From contig JADYZV010000187.1 of the NCBI GenBank assembly GCA_020852965.1, positions 1 through 53,836 on the forward strand: a stretch of DNA of 53,836 nt, read 5' to 3'. The position numbers and the translations under genes were made by a program. Below are positions 16,540 through 25,170 of the stretch, one piece after another. Below the pieces are notes generated by a model. That model did no database searches and was not told where the DNA came from. It saw nothing but the letters and a program-made list of their open reading frames with translations. The stretch's first letter is position 1. Each line of letters starts with the position of its first letter. This stretch comes from Pirellulaceae bacterium (GTDB taxonomy: Bacteria > Planctomycetota > Planctomycetia > Pirellulales > Pirellulaceae).

Positions 16540-16854
16540 TTCTTTATTTTCCGGTTTCATGGCCTTGGCGAACTTTTCACTTGGGCTTATCTTCGCAGCG
16601 ATCCGCTCGGCTTCATCGCTCGGATCGAGAACGATCTCTTGCCGGACTTGATTGTCTTGGACTATGACGGCGCGGCCGCAGAGAAGTTTGGCCAAGTCCG
16701 TGCGGAGTTGATAAAGAAGGGCCTCGATGCAAGTCGCCTCGACTTGATGATCGGCTGTGTTGCCCTGTCGCATGGTCTGACGCTCGTGACGAACAACATA
16801 AAGGACTTTCAGAATATTCCAGGACTTCGGATTGTCGACTGGCTGACGCCATAA
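16540..16854 (+). pseudogene. VapC-like PIN-domain toxin, N-terminus lost
   Basis: The plus-strand frame reads GLGELFTWAYLRSDP from about 16561, then IARIENDLLPDLIVLDYDG and RAELIKKGLDASRLDLMIGC. It ends TLVTNNIKDFQNIPGLRIVDWL at 16854. These are the second half of a VapC PIN domain, including the late acidic Asp (LDLMI) and the LVTNN...F segment. The first catalytic Asp region (normally LDTN) and any start are missing, and the residues before GLGEL do not match the family. No VapB antitoxin precedes it. The endonuclease is therefore probably dead. Confidence 0.65.
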
Positions 16855-17044
16855 CCTGGCCGAGAATCATCCTCGTCAAACGAGCCGTAGGCGGCGTCGA
16901 CGGTATAGTGCCGTAGTGCGCTTTCAAGCGATATTGACTGCTCGGGCAACCATCCACCGACCGGAGTTCCCTCGCGCGAATTCCTGGTGACTGCACAGTA
17001 GAGTCCGCGCAGCGGGTCGGGTGTAACTACGGGCCAATCGCTCC

Positions 17045-18109
17045 TCAAGAGCTTCGAGTGAGACTTATAATTCGACGTAACATACCGACAAACGTGATGC
17101 ACCATACCGTTAGCGCGATCCAGTAAAATCCGCTTGGGATCAATTTCAAAAACGGAAGATCGAACACCGTCATCATGCGATAGGTACAGGTCGTATACAT
17201 GCCCAGCGGGAACACGAGTCCCCAGTACTGCGGGTCGTAGGCGAGTGGATAGCGTCTGTAGATGTGCCGCCAAACGCCGAGCGTGACTAACATTGGAATC
17301 CACCAGGTCGCCGTCGCCCAAAAGAAAAGCGTAAAACCTTTCAGAAACGGAACCAACTCGCTCAGCAAAACGGTGCCATCGGCTGCAGCAACCAAATTCA
17401 CGCCGGCCAGCGTCGAAATGGCCATGGCCCCCATGTTAATCCAGTAAGGAGGAGACAGGTCCGAAGCACTCATCGGCAGAAACGCGTAGCGATAGAAGAT
17501 CAGCGAGATAATCCAAATATAGAGCATTCCACCACCTAGCCACATGGTCAGGGCGAAGAATAGTGTCTCCTCTCGATAGACGCCAAATCCTTCGGCCAGC
17601 AGTGCGCCGAGCACTGAGACCGACTGCGTCGCAACCACCGAGATGAGCCAACCACCGTGTAGGGCTTCGGCCAGTGGCGGCTTTGTCTCGCGAATCACAT
17701 TGCTGGTAAAAATGGTGTACGTCAACACAAACCACAATGCGCCCCCCAGCCACCATAGTAAAACCGCGACGCTACGCAGTTCGGCAATCAACTGGAACTG
17801 ACTCCCCAAAACACACGTCGCCGCCACCGCAGTGAAGAAGCCTACTCCTTGACGATGGTTGAGCAAGTCTCCCAGGAGCGAACTCGGATATGCCAGTGCG
17901 CGGAAAATATTCAGTGCCCACAGTATGCTGTAGGCCGCAACATTGATGCAAAGTAATGTCCAAGCGACCGATGAGTACCCCATCGCCTGGCTGGCGATCG
18001 AAACAATTCCCGTCGCCATGACGAGTGCAAAGTAGGCAGGGCTAAGCTTTGCGATGGATCGCTTGAAGGGCGAATTGGATGCATCGCTTAAGTCTGTGGT
18101 TGATCTCAT
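17045..18109 (-). CDS. TDT-family (TehA/SLAC1-like) anion transporter
   Basis: This 354-residue membrane protein has about ten hydrophobic segments. It starts with the family signature LSPAYFALVMATGIVSIASQ and later has VLTYTIFTSNVI and YWGLVFPLGMYTTCTYRM. TDT proteins carry C4-dicarboxylates, tellurite, sulfite or other small anions. The ATG at 18109 directly follows the stop of the DUF6755-like gene, so it is the last gene of the six-gene redox operon. Moving an anion substrate or product of the molybdenum reductase (for example nitrite or sulfite) would fit but is inference. The frame is open to 18286, but that part overlaps the preceding gene and has no family similarity. Confidence 0.78.
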   Translation of the reverse strand: MRSTTDLSDASNSPFKRSIAKLSPAYFALVMATGIVSIASQAMGYSSVAWTLLCINVAAYSILWALNIFRALAYPSSLLGDLLNHRQGVGFFTAVAATCVLGSQFQLIAELRSVAVLLWWLGGALWFVLTYTIFTSNVIRETKPPLAEALHGGWLISVVATQSVSVLGALLAEGFGVYREETLFFALTMWLGGGMLYIWIISLIFYRYAFLPMSASDLSPPYWINMGAMAISTLAGVNLVAAADGTVLLSELVPFLKGFTLFFWATATWWIPMLVTLGVWRHIYRRYPLAYDPQYWGLVFPLGMYTTCTYRMMTVFDLPFLKLIPSGFYWIALTVWCITFVGMLRRIISLTRSS

Positions 18110-18111
18110 AC

Positions 18112-18342
18112 TCAAGAAGGCCGATCCAGCGCGGTGAGATACCGCATCAGCCCCAGGTTCAGACCAAGCAGGCCTGCGCTGGCGATAGCCGCCGGCCAGA
18201 CGATAGCCTCGTTCCCACCCAACCACATGTTCATAGTTGCGGTGAGCAACCACAATTGCATCACCACCAACAGCAACACGATGCACAATATTCCGTAGAC
18301 GATCGACAGTCGCTGCCGCCGATTTTGTGAGCGATCGGTCAT
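18112..18342 (-). CDS. Small two-helix membrane protein, DUF6755-like
   Basis: This 76-residue protein has two transmembrane helices: VYGILCIVLLLVVMQLWLLTATM (about 15-37) and IVWPAAIASAGLLGLNLGLM (about 46-66). It has an Arg-rich cytoplasmic start. The pattern QLWLLTATMN...LGG...VWPA is what I recall for the DUF6755 family, seen beside Rieske and molybdenum oxidoreductase genes. Its ATG overlaps the end of the Rieske gene by 4 bp, so the two are translationally coupled. It is probably a small anchoring or assembly subunit of the redox complex. Confidence 0.65.
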   Translation of the reverse strand: MTDRSQNRRQRLSIVYGILCIVLLLVVMQLWLLTATMNMWLGGNEAIVWPAAIASAGLLGLNLGLMRYLTALDRPS

Positions 18343-18872
18343 GATGTTCTTAGCTCCACTGCGGTCGCATAAATGATTCCATCGGCAATGCGCAGGTGGA
18401 TCTTAGGCAGTGGGCGGCGCGGCGGGCCTGCTAAAGGGCGTCCGGTGTCCGCTTCGAAGTAGCCTTCGTGACAGGGGCAGTGCAGCCGATTATGCTCCAA
18501 GTCGGGGCGAACGGGACACATCAAATGGGTGCATTGATTCGAGTAAGCCAGAAACGAATCGGCCGATTGTCGAATCAAGATGCACGAATCGCGTTCGGTT
18601 GGATAATTGAAGCTGATCGTTTGTCCGACCGCCATATCCGATACTTTGGCTATCTGCTTTTCATCCGTGCTGCGTGCGCGAAACAAACTATGCAGGCCAA
18701 TCCAAATCTGGCCACACACGAATGCTAGGCTGGTTAGAACCATAAACTTCGTAAAGTCGCGACGCGCACCGTACTCGTCCGCTTCCACATCGATGGGGAA
18801 GTCCTGACGCCACTTGGGTTGCTCTTCTTCGGGTCGCCCGTCTGGAAAATTATGCAGTGGTTGGTCGTTCAT
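18339..18872 (-). CDS. Membrane-anchored Rieske [2Fe-2S] protein
   Basis: This 177-residue protein has a cytoplasmic N-terminus, one anchor helix (MVLTSLAFVCGQIWIGLHSLF, about 43-63) and a C-terminal Rieske domain. The cluster ligands follow C-x-H-x15-C-x2-H (CTH ... CPCHEG). The extra Cys after each pair (LMC and CPC) can form the disulfide found in high-potential, bc1/b6f-type Rieske proteins. The bc-type loop suggests it takes electrons from quinol rather than serving as an oxygenase ferredoxin. It lies between the four-cluster ferredoxin gene and the DUF6755-like gene and probably belongs to one membrane complex with them. Confidence 0.85.
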   Translation of the reverse strand: MNDQPLHNFPDGRPEEEQPKWRQDFPIDVEADEYGARRDFTKFMVLTSLAFVCGQIWIGLHSLFRARSTDEKQIAKVSDMAVGQTISFNYPTERDSCILIRQSADSFLAYSNQCTHLMCPVRPDLEHNRLHCPCHEGYFEADTGRPLAGPPRRPLPKIHLRIADGIIYATAVELRTS

Positions 18873-18899
18873 AGTGTTTGGTTTTATGCAATGAAAGTG

Positions 18900-19544
18900 T
18901 TATAGAATTGGCAATTCGAATACCGCAGCAGACAACATCGCATCGCCGTCATCTGCGGTCTCGCTGTCGAACATGCCGTCGGCGACGTCCAAATGGGTGA
19001 TTGCTGAATGTTTGGGAACCATCATGCGAACTTTGGTATGGATGGTTTGGGCGCCAAATTGGAATTGGTTGATCGGCCGTGATAGAGGGCGCATCGCTTC
19101 CATTTCAGCCATGGTGCCAAAATGCAACGCACCGCTGGGGCAAACCGTAGCGCACATCGGCTTCTTGCCTACCGACGTGCGGTCGTAGCACATGTCGCAT
19201 TTCATCATCAGCTCCATCGACGTCTCCATTTTGGGAACTCCAAACGGACAAGCCAACACGCAGTTGTTGCAGGCAATACAGCGCGGCTTGCGAGCTGACT
19301 GGACGACGCCATCCTCCGTGCGCTTGATCGCATCCGCCGGACATACCTCAGCGCACGTAGGCGAGTCGCAGTGCATACAAACCACCGGCAGCGTCTGCGG
19401 TGATTCGCGACGATTGACGTACTCCAAGTGGATCATCGAGTGACCCTTGTGCGTATCGCACTCCGAACACGCTTGCACGCACGACTGGCAGCCAATGCAG
19501 CGATTGGCGTCTATGAAAAAGAATTTGTCGGCTGGAACAGGCAT
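18900..19544 (-). CDS. Ferredoxin-like electron-transfer subunit with four [4Fe-4S] clusters
   Basis: This 214-residue protein is of the NrfC/PhsB/DmsB type. The four Cys groups read [40 protein letters not shown] and CDMCYDR...CATVCP. They provide ligands for four clusters forming an electron wire to a molybdenum catalytic subunit. There is no TAT leader, so it should sit on the cytoplasmic side. The NasA/NapA-like gene lies upstream, separated by a 266-bp gap that contains an inverted-repeat-bounded element. The C-terminal 40 residues are variable. It resembles subunits of respiratory complexes more than soluble assimilatory enzymes. Confidence 0.83.
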   Translation of the reverse strand: MPVPADKFFFIDANRCIGCQSCVQACSECDTHKGHSMIHLEYVNRRESPQTLPVVCMHCDSPTCAEVCPADAIKRTEDGVVQSARKPRCIACNNCVLACPFGVPKMETSMELMMKCDMCYDRTSVGKKPMCATVCPSGALHFGTMAEMEAMRPLSRPINQFQFGAQTIHTKVRMMVPKHSAITHLDVADGMFDSETADDGDAMLSAAVFELPIL

Positions 19545-19574
19545 TTGATTCTAAATTGAAAATATTAAATTGAT

Positions 19575-19787
19575 AAATGCAAAATGCAAAATAGCTCGGT
19601 GGAATGCGGCGATGGATTAGGAAGTCGATTCAGGCGTTGGAGGTGGAGGTGGATCGCGTTTGGGCTTGGGCAGGTTCGCTTTTGCGGTGACGATGGACTT
19701 GCCGATAATGTTACACAACTGCTTTGCTTCATCGAGTAGGTCCGCAATACGTCTTTCCGACTCGTGTTCATTTTGCATTTTGCATTT
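19575..19787. mobile_element. 213-bp element bounded by a perfect 18-bp inverted repeat, inside the redox operon
   Basis: AAATGCAAAATGCAAAAT (19575-19592) is exactly the reverse complement of 19770-19787. The flanks on both sides are A/T-rich and also mirror each other loosely (AATATT in each). The enclosed DNA carries a 53-codon ORF on the operon strand. The element fills the gap between the molybdenum reductase and ferredoxin genes, where the other gene junctions of this operon are 28 bp or less. It looks like a small mobile or relict element of a non-classical type, since there is no transposase. Confidence 0.6.
19617..19778 (-). CDS. 53-residue ORF resembling the C-terminus of an S23-type four-helix-bundle protein
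   Basis: The ATG at 19778 lies inside the right arm of the inverted repeat. The product begins MQNEHESERRIADLLDEAKQ and continues LCNIIGKSIVTAKANL, then a Pro-rich tail (DPPPPPTPES). The E-A-x-x-L-x-x-I-x-x-x-S-x-x-T-A-x-x-N pattern is what I recall from the last helix of S23/IVS four-helix-bundle proteins, which are about 115-130 residues. Only that helix is present, so this is either a relict or a short distinct peptide. An alternative frame (19565-19798) gives no recognisable protein. No Shine-Dalgarno site is obvious. Confidence 0.4.
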   Translation of the reverse strand: MQNEHESERRIADLLDEAKQLCNIIGKSIVTAKANLPKPKRDPPPPPTPESTS

Positions 19788-19810
19788 CTCATTGACAACT
19801 TTTCAATATT

Positions 19811-22036
19811 TTAATTCTCGGTGGGAGGGCCGGCCGCTTTGCTCAACCGCACGGCGCAGACTTTGTATTCGGGAATCTTCGAAATTGGATCTTGCGCAGC
19901 GATGGTCAAGCGATTGATGCTCTTGTTACCTGCCCAGTGGTAGGGAACAAACACCGTGTCGGGGCGAATCGTTTTGACAACCTGAGCCTTCAAGACAATC
20001 TCACCGCGCCGCGATGTGACGGTCGTCCAATCGCCTTCGACGACTCCGAGCTTGGCTGCTAGCTGCGGATGTATTTCGACGCGAGGTTCGGGGTACTGAT
20101 CGACCAGGGGGCCGATACGACGCGTTTGCGTTCCAGAGAGAAACTGACTTACCACTCGACCGGTCGTCAGGATGACAGGATATTCGGCATCGACGTCTTC
20201 CTTGGGTGCTGAATACTCAGCCACATTGAACCGCGCCTTGCCGTCGGGAAAATAGAACGGTCCGGCGTCGCCGGCGATTGGATTGGGCGTACCTGGCTCA
20301 AACAACCTCGGCGTGCCCGGATGATCCTCGGAGGGACACGGCCAGCAGACACCATACTGCTGCTCGATCTTTTCCCAAGTGATACCGTAGTAGTCTGCCA
20401 CCCCACCACGACTGGCATGCCGCAATTCGTCAAAGATCTCCCGCGAACTTTCGAACGTAAAGCCATGCGTCCGCCCGAGTGCAGCGGCGATATCTTGCAT
20501 GATGCGCCAATCCTGCTTCGCGTCCCCTGGGGGTTCGACAGCTTGGTTGATCTTGATCACTCGACCTTCAATTTGGGTGACCGTCCCTTCATCCTCTTCT
20601 TGCAACGAGCCGGGCAACACGATATCAGCATGGCGGGCAGTATCGTTCAAGAAGAAGTCGATAGCCACGTAGAAGTCGAGTTTGTCCAACATGCGGCGCA
20701 CGAAATTGCTGTCGGGCAACGAGACGAGTGGATTGAAACAGAGTGACAATAAACCTCGTATCTCGCCTCGATCAATCTTACGAAACAGCTCGTAGGCGTC
20801 GACACCAGGTCCTGGCAAATCGTCAGGGGAGACATCCCAGACTTTGGCTACGTGTGCGCGGTGCTCAGGATTCACGAGGTCGCGAGCACCGGGCAATTGA
20901 TCACACTTCTGGCCATGTTCGCGGCCACCCTGTCCGTTGGCTTGGCCGGTAATGGTGGCGTAGCCACAGTTTTTGCGGCCTATGCGACCGGATGCTAGAA
21001 CGATGTTGATCGCGCCTAAGACGTTTTGAACGCCATGACTGTGGTGTTCGATGCCACGCGCATGCATCAGGAAACTTGTGCTAGCGGTCCCCCACCACTC
21101 GGCCGCTTGGCGAATTGATCGTTCAGCAATGCCCGTCACCTCGGCAGTCCGCGCCGGCGTCCAGGCCTGCACCGATTGGGCCAACGCATCGAAGCCGACC
21201 GTGTGCTGCTCGATAAAATCGTGATCGAGCCAATCATTCTCGATCATGAGCTGTAGCACGCCGTTGAAGAGTGCAATGTCCCGGCCCGGCTTGACGGGCA
21301 AGAACAAATCGCAAGTCCGCGCGATGGGGGTGATGCGTGGATCGACCACAATGATCTTGGCCCCCTGCTCGCGGGCTTGCCAGACATAGTTGGTTGTGAT
21401 CGGAGCGCACTCGGCCACGTTGGCTCCGCTGATCCAAACCACCTCGCTGCCGACGATGTCGGTCCATGGATTGGCAGCACGATCGATACCGAATGCCTTC
21501 TTATTCCCCGCACCGGCACTGACCATGCACAGCCGGCCGTTGTAGTCGATGTAGGGAGTCTTCAAGCAAACTCTGGCGAACTTGCCCATCAAGTAGGTCT
21601 TCTCGGTGGTTAGGCTCGCACCGCTGAGCATGCCCATCGCGTCGTTTCCATGCACGGATTGGATCCGTGCGATGGCGTCGGCTGTTTGGCGAATCGCATC
21701 GTCGTAGCCAATCGCGCGAAAGCCGCCGGGCGCGTTCGGATCGCGCTGCTGGGCACTGAGTAACCGGTCTGGGTGCGAGCCTTGCAAGTAGCGTTTGACG
21801 CCCTTGGGACAGAGCATGCCTTTGTTGAAAGGGAATTCAGTCCACGGTTCAAAACCGATGATCTCGTTCTCTTTCACCTTGAGTTGGATACCGCATTGTT
21901 GACCGCAAAAGCAGCAATGCGTTTTCACGACGGCGTCCGGTTCGACACCGCGATCCAGTCGCGTACCCGAGGAGTACGCCAAGCTGGGGCCGAAATGCTC
22001 GATGATATCGAGCGTATTGGTAGGTTGTTGTGCCAT
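19811..22036 (-). CDS. Molybdopterin oxidoreductase, NasA/NapA-type nitrate reductase-like catalytic subunit
   Basis: The 741-residue protein has an N-terminal [4Fe-4S] motif [10 protein letters not shown]...GMLCPKG, then [18 protein letters not shown], where the Cys is the expected molybdenum ligand as in NasA/NapA. Further on come [57 protein letters not shown] and the C-terminal molybdopterin domain with [17 protein letters not shown]. Formate dehydrogenases and arsenate reductases differ at the ligand region. No TAT leader is seen, so it is probably cytoplasmic. The neighbours (four-cluster ferredoxin, Rieske, membrane cytochrome-like protein) suggest respiratory coupling rather than simple assimilation. 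Nitrate as substrate is likely but not proved. Confidence 0.78.
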   Translation of the reverse strand: MAQQPTNTLDIIEHFGPSLAYSSGTRLDRGVEPDAVVKTHCCFCGQQCGIQLKVKENEIIGFEPWTEFPFNKGMLCPKGVKRYLQGSHPDRLLSAQQRDPNAPGGFRAIGYDDAIRQTADAIARIQSVHGNDAMGMLSGASLTTEKTYLMGKFARVCLKTPYIDYNGRLCMVSAGAGNKKAFGIDRAANPWTDIVGSEVVWISGANVAECAPITTNYVWQAREQGAKIIVVDPRITPIARTCDLFLPVKPGRDIALFNGVLQLMIENDWLDHDFIEQHTVGFDALAQSVQAWTPARTAEVTGIAERSIRQAAEWWGTASTSFLMHARGIEHHSHGVQNVLGAINIVLASGRIGRKNCGYATITGQANGQGGREHGQKCDQLPGARDLVNPEHRAHVAKVWDVSPDDLPGPGVDAYELFRKIDRGEIRGLLSLCFNPLVSLPDSNFVRRMLDKLDFYVAIDFFLNDTARHADIVLPGSLQEEDEGTVTQIEGRVIKINQAVEPPGDAKQDWRIMQDIAAALGRTHGFTFESSREIFDELRHASRGGVADYYGITWEKIEQQYGVCWPCPSEDHPGTPRLFEPGTPNPIAGDAGPFYFPDGKARFNVAEYSAPKEDVDAEYPVILTTGRVVSQFLSGTQTRRIGPLVDQYPEPRVEIHPQLAAKLGVVEGDWTTVTSRRGEIVLKAQVVKTIRPDTVFVPYHWAGNKSINRLTIAAQDPISKIPEYKVCAVRLSKAAGPPTEN

Positions 22037-22042
22037 GGTGCC

Positions 22043-23095
22043 TTACGACTTTTTCCAAGCTTGCCCCTGGGCCAACGCCAGCGACACGCGTCGGCAACGA
22101 GGGCATATCCGTTGATAATGGTCTGTCGACTCGGTCGCCATCTCGTAGTGATAGCCCAATTGTTTTTCCACTTCGATCAAGTCTTCGATGTGCATGCGTG
22201 AGGCGAATGGTTCGTCACATCTCGCACAAATCGCCTGATCACCACTCGCTCCTGCATCTTTGTAAAACGCCACGCCAATTTGTGCGGGGCGTTGAAACAA
22301 GTGAAAGAACTTGCCAAAGGGCATCCATAGCAAAGTGAAGATCACAGTTACCGCATGAGTAATCGACAGGAATTCGTAGGCGAAGCCATTGAGCCATGAA
22401 TAGCTAACCACTAGCATCAGGCCGGTGATACTGACTGCAAACAGCATGAATAGTGGCAAAATATCTTCGCCGAATCGCTGCATAACCAGCGCATCGTGAT
22501 TGCGCATACGACGTCTCATGGCCAGCATCACTCCGGCAATCACTAAGAACGAGGCCCACACCAGCCCGTGAAAAATCATGAACCCCAACCACGATTCGAC
22601 CCCGAAGGCCAACGTAGGGAAGCCGAATACATAGGCGCGATAGAACTCATATCCCTCGCCGGCAAATTCGAAATGTATCCAACCGAACACCAGCGGAAAG
22701 GTGATCCCGCAACCGATGAGACAGCCCCACATGATCAGCCAGTGTGCCAAACCACGCAGAAAACTTCGTCGAAAGATGAATACGTTGAGGGCGAACGCTG
22801 AAATGGTACGCCGCAATCCCAATCCAAGATTGCTCGCTCGCGCGCGTCGACGAAAGATCGCCTGCCAGCCACGCCGCCAATACATGGCCGTCGGCGGACG
22901 CTGCAGCCACATCGAATAGCGATAGGTTATTCCGAACATGGCAAACAAGGAAGCGAACAGGTAACCCACCAGCGCCGCATCAAAGTGCGCTAGTCGCCGC
23001 GATCCGAGCAGGATCAGCCCCGCCAGCACGAGCATGGCGATCATCCCGCGAATGCCGGCGCGCACTGCCTCCGGCTGCATCCAATTCGGTTTCAC
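22043..23095 (-). CDS. NarI-like membrane subunit with C-terminal zinc-ribbon tail
   Basis: The 350-residue protein has about seven hydrophobic segments. Its His residues, such as those in [18 protein letters not shown] and [10 protein letters not shown], are placed as heme-b ligands would be in nitrate reductase gamma/HdrE-type subunits. After the last membrane segment comes a soluble tail with two CxxC pairs (CARCDEPF and CPRCRR) about 45 residues apart, a probable zinc ribbon or rubredoxin-like knuckle. The GTG start has GAAGGA 8 nt upstream. It is the first gene of the six-gene redox operon and ends 6 bp before the catalytic subunit. It probably oxidises quinol and anchors the complex. 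Confidence 0.7.
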   Translation of the reverse strand: MKPNWMQPEAVRAGIRGMIAMLVLAGLILLGSRRLAHFDAALVGYLFASLFAMFGITYRYSMWLQRPPTAMYWRRGWQAIFRRRARASNLGLGLRRTISAFALNVFIFRRSFLRGLAHWLIMWGCLIGCGITFPLVFGWIHFEFAGEGYEFYRAYVFGFPTLAFGVESWLGFMIFHGLVWASFLVIAGVMLAMRRRMRNHDALVMQRFGEDILPLFMLFAVSITGLMLVVSYSWLNGFAYEFLSITHAVTVIFTLLWMPFGKFFHLFQRPAQIGVAFYKDAGASGDQAICARCDEPFASRMHIEDLIEVEKQLGYHYEMATESTDHYQRICPRCRRVSLALAQGQAWKKS

Positions 23096-23246
23096 GCTGC
23101 GTTCCTTCGTTGGTGGAATGGTTCGCCCGCCGTTAGCAAATAGGCACTCGCAAGTGTAAAAAGCGCTGCAAGTGCAGTCAAGCCGCTAACCCGATCTGAC
23201 TAGATTGCCGAACAAAGTTCCTGGCGAACTGTTAGTACCTATCTAT

Positions 23247-23316
23247 GGTAGTGGACGAGGTAACGAGTCCGTTGGATTCGGCAGGTGCCAGGGACTCGCG
23301 GGCCTCGTCCACTACC
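23247..23316. repeat. Long imperfect hairpin (repeat D) downstream of the cupin gene
   Basis: GGTAGTGGACGAGG (23247-23260) pairs exactly with CCTCGTCCACTACC (23303-23316). A further block, CGAGTCC (23264-23270), pairs with GGACTCG (23292-23298). The loop is about 21 nt. It lies 9 bp after the cupin stop, so it may serve as that gene's terminator, though its length is more like a dispersed palindromic element. Confidence 0.65.
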
Positions 23317-23324
23317 GACAAGTC

Positions 23325-23666
23325 TCACTGCTCGGCTTTCTTGCGAAGCAGAATGGTGACCAACAATGAAGCATCGCTGACCGCTTCGAGAGCGTGCCGT
23401 TCGGCAGCATTGAGGAATAACATCTCACCCGCATGGAGTGACTTTGTCCCGATCGGCGAAGTGAATTTAACTTCCCCTTCAAGGCACTGAACAGTAATGT
23501 CACTGGGTGCCTTATGTTCGGCAATGATCTTACCGGCAGGTAATACCAACCGCAGTACTTCTACATGTTCGGTCTTTAGCAATGTACGGGTTTTCGATTC
23601 TGGCAATTTGTCGGCCAGCGGTCGAATGTCAATTACTTCACCCGCCTGGGCGTGTTCGATAGCCAT
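23325..23666 (-). CDS. Cupin-domain protein
   Basis: This 113-residue single-domain cupin shows VLRLVLPAGKIIAEHKAPSDITVQCLEGEVKF and LHAGEMLFLNAAERHALEAVSDASLLVT, which are the two cupin motifs. The first motif keeps a His and Glu, and the second keeps the late His. The protein could bind a metal, or serve as a small sensor or ligand-binding protein. I chose the ATG at 23666, which has AAGGAG 7 nt upstream, over 23714. It stands alone, with a hairpin following. Nothing identifies the ligand. Confidence 0.75.
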   Translation of the reverse strand: MAIEHAQAGEVIDIRPLADKLPESKTRTLLKTEHVEVLRLVLPAGKIIAEHKAPSDITVQCLEGEVKFTSPIGTKSLHAGEMLFLNAAERHALEAVSDASLLVTILLRKKAEQ

Positions 23667-23783
23667 TGTCTTCTCCTTAAGTTTGTAAGTTCCTACAAAG
23701 CCGCAAGTATACACTATCGACGGCCTCTTCCGAGACGCAGTGGAGCGTCGACACGGCGACGTGATTGCGCCAGCCCCACCGCC

Positions 23784-23999
23784 TCAGGAAATCCAGTTTT
23801 CAAACTTTAAATCTGGCACTCGCTCGAAGTCTCGTAGGTTGGCAGTGAATACTAGTGCGTCCGCGGCCAATCCTATTGAAGCAATTTTAAGATCGCTGCT
23901 TCCAATTTTGACTCGTCTTTTGCGAAGGCCGTCAAACGTGGCGGCGGCTGAGTCGAATGCTGCAACGATATCTGCGAGACTTGCAATCCAGCTCAACAT
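23784..23999 (-). pseudogene. VapC-like PIN-domain remnant (C-terminal half)
   Basis: The 71 codons match only the second half of a PIN-domain toxin: DSAAATFDGLRKRRVKIGSSDLKIASIGLAADALVFTANLRDFERVPDLKFENW. The late acidic residues are present (SSDLKIA, NLRDF), but the N-terminal LDTN region is missing. Its ATG directly follows the stop of the RIC-domain gene, so the missing front half was probably replaced or deleted. It is not the same subfamily as the remnant at 16540-16854 (TAN versus TNN signature). Confidence 0.65.
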
Positions 24000-24191
24000 T
24001 CATTGGCATTTATTGACGACAAGGCGCAATTTCTCCAAGACGTCCTGGGGGCTGAGCCCGCAATGATGACAAACGTACTCCAGCGACTTTCCGCCGCAGC
24101 TCGTGTCAAGTTCCAGCGCATCAAACACACGCTGCGTCTGAGGATGTTCAATAATCCAGTCAGGGATGCTCGTCTCCAGATCGCAGTCCAT
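24000..24191 (-). CDS. Small protein with RIC/ScdA N-terminal domain (DUF542-like)
   Basis: This 63-residue protein is nearly all domain: TSIPDWIIEHPQTQRVFDALELDTSCGGKSLEYVCHHCGLSPQDVLEKL. It matches the N-terminal domain of the di-iron repair proteins RIC/YtfE/ScdA, including the Cys-Gly-Gly motif. The C-terminal di-iron hemerythrin domain of the full proteins is absent. Stand-alone versions like this occur elsewhere and are thought to take part in iron-sulfur or sulfur redox chemistry. GGGGA lies about 7 nt before the ATG at 24191. A few Cys (CHHC, NKC) come after the motif. Confidence 0.72.
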   Translation of the reverse strand: MDCDLETSIPDWIIEHPQTQRVFDALELDTSCGGKSLEYVCHHCGLSPQDVLEKLRLVVNKCQ

Positions 24192-24555
24192 CGTTTGTCC
24201 CCACACGAGAGTTGTGTATGCCGCGAGTGTTCCGATCTAAATCGTCTTAGTGTAGGTACCGCCCCATGGGACCTAGACCAACAAAACCAACGATTTCAAT
24301 CTCCGGCAGCGTCGACGCGCGGCAGAGGGATTGGTCCGTTCAACCGCGCAGCGCTGACGCGGTTAAACAGAAACTCGTTCCAACAAGTGCACTCGCAGCC
24401 GGAGGACTGTGCCGACTACTGCCGCAGACGGCACACTAGACTGTACTTGCTAACATCCGCACTGTCTTCCGCTAAATATACACAAAAGAGTGTACAATAA
24501 GAATCCAGGCAAAAGCTCTTAGTATAAAATGATATCCCAAAAGATTGATTACCAG
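24192..24555. other. Intergenic region with palindromic repeat and promoter-like DNA
   Basis: It contains repeat C copy A (listed separately). At 24476-24498 there is an A/T-rich stretch with the short palindrome TACAC-AAAAGA-GTGTA followed by TACAATAAG, a plausible -10 region with an operator-like element for the monoheme protein gene. No coding frame is convincing. Confidence 0.35.
24338..24368. repeat. Palindromic repeat C, compact copy
   Basis: GTTCAACCGCG (24338-24348) pairs with CGCGGTTAAAC (24358-24368) around a 9-nt loop, with one G-T-type mismatch. The sequence GATTGGTC before it recurs before the split copy at 25171-25310. Confidence 0.65.
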
Positions 24556-25101
24556 ATGAAAACCAAACTGTTAACAGTTCTCCTTATTGTCGGGGCTGCA
24601 CTTTCACTGCCTGAACTCCAGGCAGACGCTCCGCCCGCAGCAACAACGAACGAAAGCGATGTCATAACAGCTCCGACAAGTATCGTTGAGGCGCGGGCGC
24701 GGGCGCGGCTGCTACATGAGTCGATTCATGGCACGCTTCAAATCGTCCATCGCGATTTTTTTCTGGAAGACGAATCGCACTCGATCCCTTCGGCCTCGCT
24801 GGAAGATGTGTTTGAGGAGCTATCCGATAGCTACCAAGTCGAATTGAAGTGGCTGATCGTCGAAACCGACATCGTCAATGTTGACCACCAAGCTGCCGAT
24901 GATTTTGAAAAGGCAGCCGTCGTGGCGCTCAAAGATGGCAAGCCACGGTTTGAAGCAGTCGAGGGTGAGCGATACCGTTTCGCTGGCCCCATCCGCTTGG
25001 CCTCGCAGTGCTTGAAGTGTCACGTGCAGCAGCGTACGAGCACGGCAGACCGCACCGCTGGACTGTTGATCTCCATGCCCTTGAACCTCCCCAAACCTTG
25101 A
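24556..25101 (+). CDS. Exported monoheme DUF3365-like protein
   Basis: A signal peptide (MKTKLLTVLLIVGAALSLPELQADA) is followed by a Tll0287-like domain. The domain has ARARLLHESIHGTLQIVHRDFF, VNVDHQAADDFEKAAVVAL and YRFAGPIRLASQCLKCHVQQR. CLKCH is a single c-type heme site near the C-terminus. Proteins of this class are periplasmic redox or sensor proteins. I chose the internal ATG at 24556 because it starts a standard leader. An ATG at 24529 adds nine residues, and neither has a strong Shine-Dalgarno site. The gene is flanked on both sides by repeat C sequences. Confidence 0.72.
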   Translation: MKTKLLTVLLIVGAALSLPELQADAPPAATTNESDVITAPTSIVEARARARLLHESIHGTLQIVHRDFFLEDESHSIPSASLEDVFEELSDSYQVELKWLIVETDIVNVDHQAADDFEKAAVVALKDGKPRFEAVEGERYRFAGPIRLASQCLKCHVQQRTSTADRTAGLLISMPLNLPKP

Positions 25102-25170
25102 TCTATGCTCAAGTGCAATGGGTTCAAGAGCAGTGGCCGAACAAACGCGTTTGGGTTGCAGTAGATTGGT

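Noticed and set aside
19565-19798. 77-codon minus-strand frame across the 18-bp inverted-repeat element
   Set aside because: It runs in a different frame from the S23-like text and gives a Ser/Pro/Lys-rich sequence without homology. The 19617-19778 frame is more protein-like.
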